A stretch of 64,000 nucleotides of DNA from Lelliottia amnigena (GTDB lineage Bacteria > Pseudomonadota > Gammaproteobacteria > Enterobacterales > Enterobacteriaceae), in assembly GCA_900635465.1 (NCBI GenBank), contig LR134135.1, positions 3,224,001 through 3,288,000 of the forward strand. Reading direction: 5' to 3'. Positions 60,803 to 64,000 of the stretch are shown piece by piece (the first letter of the stretch is position 1; every line of letters starts with the position of its first letter). A program made the translations under genes and the position numbers. Under the pieces are notes generated by a model. That model was given only the letters and a program-made list of their open reading frames with translations, was not told the DNA's origin and did no database searches.

Positions 60803-62044
60803 TTATTCAACAAAGTCTTCAGAACCATCAAACCCCAGAGCCATGTCGTAACAACTATTGTCATTAAGATACCAAGGGAAGATGCATGGCTGATTCAATA
60901 AGAGGGCATAATAATATCGGATTTTAGAGTAACTATTTTTTCTTACCGCTTTATGCCGCAAATACAAATTTCTAGCTGATACACTAAAACCAAACTCCAT
61001 AAACTTAGATCTAATTTCTTCTGAAATTGTAAGACTATTATTACCCTCGTAATAAATCGCAAGCTCTGGTTCTACCCAACGGCTAACCTCAATATCAAAT
61101 GCTCCCAGTGTTCCCAGCCAGCTTCCCTGCGTACCATCAAACATTCGTTTATGAAAATAAAATCTGCTCATATTTTTAAGAAGTATTTTAACATCTAAAT
61201 CCGAAACATCACTTTTACACTGAAAAACAACAAATGAACCAGGCTTATCTTCCAGCAACCAAACATCAACAAGTCTTTTATAGTAATCAGCAATATTCTT
61301 TCGCTCTGTAAAGGACATTCGGAGATCTGCAGCGGGTAAAACAAGAGTACCATTTTTATTGAGGGAGGTTATCACCTGCACTGCTCTTTGCAGCATCTTA
61401 AACTCAAAAAGTAAGCCTGCACGAATGAACAAATGTGATAATTCTGAATCAGACTTCTTCACAAACCGGTCACGATGATGTGAGTATTTTCCACATAAAA
61501 CAATACCCAGAGTCACCAACTCCCGATAAAAAAAGAGAGGAGCATCAGGATATTCCAGCGCATAGCAACATTCGGTAAGACGATATCTGATAAAACGCGG
61601 CATGGTAGATAATATCTTATCATTAAATAACTCCTCCGTTGCCTGAAAAAAGAACTCTCTGTCGACACCATTAAAATCAGCAATATTGCAAAGTATAGCG
61701 ATACTATAATTTCGGTTGTGTTCAACAAATTTCTCGTGAAGTTCTCTGTTATAAGGTGCACCACCATCAACACCTTTATTATTGTGCTCAACTTTATCCG
61801 AAAAATAGTTGCTATCAATAGACAAGTGGATTTCAAGAGCACCCAGCAAATAATGCCTGGCTATCTGGGCCTGTTTTCCAGTGATCCCTGCCTTCTGAAG
61901 GATACTGTTGATTCTGCGAAAAATACGGCGATACCACTCTTCTGCAACGGGGTCTGCGCATATGAGACTCATCACCACCTGACTAAAGTGAAGACTGTCG
62001 ATAGCATCAAACGCTGCTTTCTGTACAGATGTTGTGGCTGGCAT
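60803..62044 (-). CDS. unrecognised 413-residue protein
   Basis: 413 codons from ATG 62044 (MPATTSVQKAAFDAIDSL). I do not recognise any family. It is rich in aromatic and charged residues, with no signal peptide and no clear membrane span. Notable segments are LICADPVAEEWYRRIFRRI (about 28-46), a KQAQIARHYLLGALEI helix (about 57-72), and two cysteine-containing stretches (RLTECCYALEY, VVFQCKSDV). It is encoded divergently from alpA. In this position CP4-57 elements usually carry cargo or regulators. Confidence 0.7.
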   Translation of the reverse strand: MPATTSVQKAAFDAIDSLHFSQVVMSLICADPVAEEWYRRIFRRINSILQKAGITGKQAQIARHYLLGALEIHLSIDSNYFSDKVEHNNKGVDGGAPYNRELHEKFVEHNRNYSIAILCNIADFNGVDREFFFQATEELFNDKILSTMPRFIRYRLTECCYALEYPDAPLFFYRELVTLGIVLCGKYSHHRDRFVKKSDSELSHLFIRAGLLFEFKMLQRAVQVITSLNKNGTLVLPAADLRMSFTERKNIADYYKRLVDVWLLEDKPGSFVVFQCKSDVSDLDVKILLKNMSRFYFHKRMFDGTQGSWLGTLGAFDIEVSRWVEPELAIYYEGNNSLTISEEIRSKFMEFGFSVSARNLYLRHKAVRKNSYSKIRYYYALLLNQPCIFPWYLNDNSCYDMALGFDGSEDFVE

Positions 62045-62142
62045 AAGTTAGTGTCAAAAAAAGTAAGTGGTAATTGCCAATTTTAGACACCATTCGACTT
62101 CATTACAATCCATCGTATACCAGCCAGTCGGCTCAGGTATTG

Positions 62143-62162
62143 AATAACGGAGAGCCGTTATT
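62143..62162. promoter_or_regulatory. perfect palindrome upstream of alpA
   Basis: AATAACGG, four bases (AGAG), CCGTTATT: eight-base arms in the divergent spacer, 42 bp before the alpA ATG. It could be an operator for a dimeric regulator or a leader hairpin. Confidence 0.6.
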
Positions 62163-62204
62163 AAACAAATAACTTACATCCTTACAGTTCAATGAGGTAG
62201 AAAG

Positions 62205-62423
62205 ATGACCACCTACACCCGGACGGTAAAAATCCTGCGCATGCGAGCAGTTGCGGCCAAACTCGGCATCGCTCGTTCCACCATCTATGACTGGCTCAAT
62301 GCCAAATCCCCACGTCATGACCCAGCATTCCCGAAACCCTACCCTCTAGGTAAACAATCAGTTGGCTGGCTCGAATCCGAACTTGACGATTGGGTTTTGC
62401 AGCGCAAACACGCACTGCTCTGA
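62205..62423 (+). CDS. alpA: AlpA-family transcriptional regulator
   Basis: 72 codons; GAGGTAGAAAG precedes the ATG. It has a MerR-like winged helix-turn-helix (MRAVAAKLGIARSTIYDWLN, residues 13-32) and the typical PKPYPLGKQSVGWLESELDDWV motif of AlpA/excisionase proteins. In K-12 CP4-57, AlpA activates intA expression and thus excision. It is 147 bp upstream of the DUF3987 gene, in the same order as in CP4-57 (alpA-yfjI). Confidence 0.9.
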   Translation: MTTYTRTVKILRMRAVAAKLGIARSTIYDWLNAKSPRHDPAFPKPYPLGKQSVGWLESELDDWVLQRKHALL

Positions 62424-62486
62424 TCTTCTCTCTCCTCTGCAGGCGACTGTCGAAGGAGCATCCTGAAATACCACATAAAAAAACAT

Positions 62487-62528
62487 TCACCGCATGCCCT
62501 TACCCGGCAGGGTTAGTCGCATCGGTGA
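62487..62528 (+). ncRNA. possible structured RNA between alpA and the DUF3987 gene
   Basis: TCACCGCATGC pairs with GCATCGGTGA (ten base pairs with one bulge), enclosing an inner CCCT/AGGG stem. The 42-nt hairpin has no downstream T-run, so it is not an ordinary terminator. It may regulate the DUF3987 gene or be a small RNA. Unverified. Confidence 0.4.
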
Positions 62529-62570
62529 TGTCATCCCTGCGTTATTTGGATTGAAAAAAAGGAAATTGAA

Positions 62571-64000
62571 ATGTCATATTTACCCCCTGCACTTCCACTG
62601 GTTAATTCTGCCAGTCCCTTCCCCGTTGATGCATTGCCATTGATAATGCAAAACGCCATCAACTATCTTCAGGATGGTGGAAAAGTACCGACTGTACTGG
62701 CCGTGAACGCTGTTTTAGCGGCAGTATCGCTGGCCTGCCATTCGCATATCAATGTACTCAATCCCTACACGGGCACGGAGGAGCATTGTTCACTCAACAT
62801 CCTGACGCTCGCTGATTCAGGAACGGGCAAATCGTCCGTCAGCAAACAGGTAATGAAACCCTTTGATGCTTTCAGGGCTGAGTTGGCCGAATCGCATCGG
62901 GTAAACATGGTTGTCTGGCGCGAAGATTATGTCGTCTGGAAAACCAGTTTGAAGGCGCTGGAAAGTAAGCTGCGCGATGCAGTTAAAAAAGACCAGTGTA
63001 CAGACGAGGCCCAGGCAGCCCTGAAATCTCACGCATCGGTTGAACCCGTCAAGCCTCTACTTTCGACGCTGGTCTACAATGACACCTCGCTTGCCGCGCT
63101 CATCGCTGGCCTGAATGCCTATCCCTGCGCAGGTCTGATTTCTGATGAAGCAAGCAACTTCTTTGACGCACGTCTTAAAGATAATCTGGCGTTCTTCAAT
63201 AAAGCCTGGGATGGCGATGTGTATGAGCATAATCGTCATCAGCGTGCCACCCAGTGCTTTAAACCCACGCTGACGGTGTCATTGATGTTACAGCCTTCGC
63301 TTTTTTTCGATTACATGAAAAAGGATGGTGATAAAGCATTAGAGAGCGGTTTTTTATCCCGCTTTCTCTTTTCAAATATCACCCCAAACAACACACTGAG
63401 TTCCTGTGTGTTGAGCCACCATTATCGTCCGGCTACCGCTTACCGTGATGAAAGTGCTTTAACCTGCTTTCACGACCTGATTGGTAAATTACTCGGGCAA
63501 CAGCTTAAACAAATTAATTCAGGTGAAGGTAAGAAAAAGGTTCTCAAGCTTTCACCTGAAGCTGAAGTCCACTGGGAGACGATGCGTGAAAACTGGCTGA
63601 GATACATACTCCCGGGTGGTGCCTGGTCATATATCAAACCCATGGTACTTAAAGCCAGTACGAATGCGTTGCGTATCGCTGCGTTGCTGAATTACTTCGC
63701 CAACCAAGACGACGACATTATTACTCTTGATGTTATTTCGCGGGCATCAGCGATGATGAACTGGTATCTCAATCATACCGCGGCCTGGTTTTATCAGTTC
63801 ACGGATGAGTATAAATTCCAGCAGGACGTGCAAATACTGACTCAGTGGATCTATCATAAATTCAGGTCCACTAATGGCTTACCGTTCAAAAAGAACGATG
63901 TCATTAAATATGGTCCGAACAAATTTCGCCGCAGCGAAAGACTGGAACCATTGCTGAATGCCATCATGAACACAGGTGTTTTCGCTTATATTGTTAAATC
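62571..64000 (+). CDS. yfjI: YfjI-like DUF3987 protein (C-terminus beyond the window)
   Basis: 476 codons are present and no stop is reached. GGAAATTGAA precedes ATG 62571. It starts MSYLPPALPLVNSASPFP, like YfjI of K-12 CP4-57. It has a P-loop (LADSGTGKSSV, about residue 84) and a Walker B-like region (GLISDEASNFF, about 188-198). DUF3987 proteins in satellite elements are thought to be primase-helicase-like replication proteins. In K-12 this gene follows alpA, as here. Confidence 0.85.
   Translation, partial: MSYLPPALPLVNSASPFPVDALPLIMQNAINYLQDGGKVPTVLAVNAVLAAVSLACHSHINVLNPYTGTEEHCSLNILTLADSGTGKSSVSKQVMKPFDAFRAELAESHRVNMVVWREDYVVWKTSLKALESKLRDAVKKDQCTDEAQAALKSHASVEPVKPLLSTLVYNDTSLAALIAGLNAYPCAGLISDEASNFFDARLKDNLAFFNKAWDGDVYEHNRHQRATQCFKPTLTVSLMLQPSLFFDYMKKDGDKALESGFLSRFLFSNITPNNTLSSCVLSHHYRPATAYRDESALTCFHDLIGKLLGQQLKQINSGEGKKKVLKLSPEAEVHWETMRENWLRYILPGGAWSYIKPMVLKASTNALRIAALLNYFANQDDDIITLDVISRASAMMNWYLNHTAAWFYQFTDEYKFQQDVQILTQWIYHKFRSTNGLPFKKNDVIKYGPNKFRRSERLEPLLNAIMNTGVFAYIVK

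Overview
The window is a chromosomal segment of an enterobacterium close to Enterobacter, Citrobacter or Lelliottia. Nearly every gene from 1 to about 47.8 kb matches the E. coli K-12 order around rpoE-rrnG-ssrA, with protein lengths equal or nearly equal to K-12. The sequence itself is clearly diverged, and kgtP is absent. I cannot name the species from sequence alone.

1-5 kb: the sigma-E operon (rpoE-rseA-rseB-rseC, minus strand), with a perfect autoregulatory sigma-E promoter, and divergent nadB, which carries a perfect NadR operator but is frameshifted. 5-15 kb: trmN6, srmB, grcA (tandem FNR sites), ung, yfiF, trxC, tapT, patZ, pssA and yfiM. 15.2-20.6 kb: a complete rRNA operon (16S, tRNA-Glu, 23S, 5S; minus strand) with P1/P2 promoters and boxA sites. 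20.7-34.2 kb: clpB, pgeF, rluD, bamD, raiA, pheL/pheA with attenuator, an SMP-30 family gene, tyrA, aroF with TyrR boxes, yfiL, and the yfiR-dgcN-yfiB c-di-GMP module. 34.2-36.0 kb: a PepSY membrane protein and a DUF2946 protein, both with His/Met-rich stretches. 36-47.8 kb: rpsP-rimM-trmD-rplS, ffh, ypjD, corB (apparent CTG start), grpE, nadK, recN (frameshifted), bamE, ratA-ratB, smpB and ssrA.

47.7-64 kb: an integrative element inserted at the 3' end of ssrA, of the CP4-57 type. It begins with an IntA integrase and, near the window edge, has AlpA and a YfjI-like DUF3987 protein. The intervening 13 kb is cargo that looks like a defence island. A markedly AT-rich pair on the plus strand encodes an FRG-domain protein and a SIR2-like protein. 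A minus-strand cluster encodes an OLD-family ATPase/TOPRIM nuclease, a UvrD-type helicase (together Gabija-like), and a very large NACHT/STAND-like NTPase whose natural C-terminus appears to be a PD-(D/E)XK nuclease. A 413-residue protein I do not recognise follows.

Four genes (nadB, recN, the helicase and the STAND NTPase) are each broken by a single-base indel. The two cargo breaks are extra bases in G/C runs (6 and 8 long), which could be sequencing error, real decay or a slippage switch. The best candidates for something new are the STAND-nuclease protein coupled to the OLD/UvrD pair, the FRG-SIR2 pair, the unrecognised 413-residue protein, and a structured RNA-like hairpin between alpA and the DUF3987 gene.
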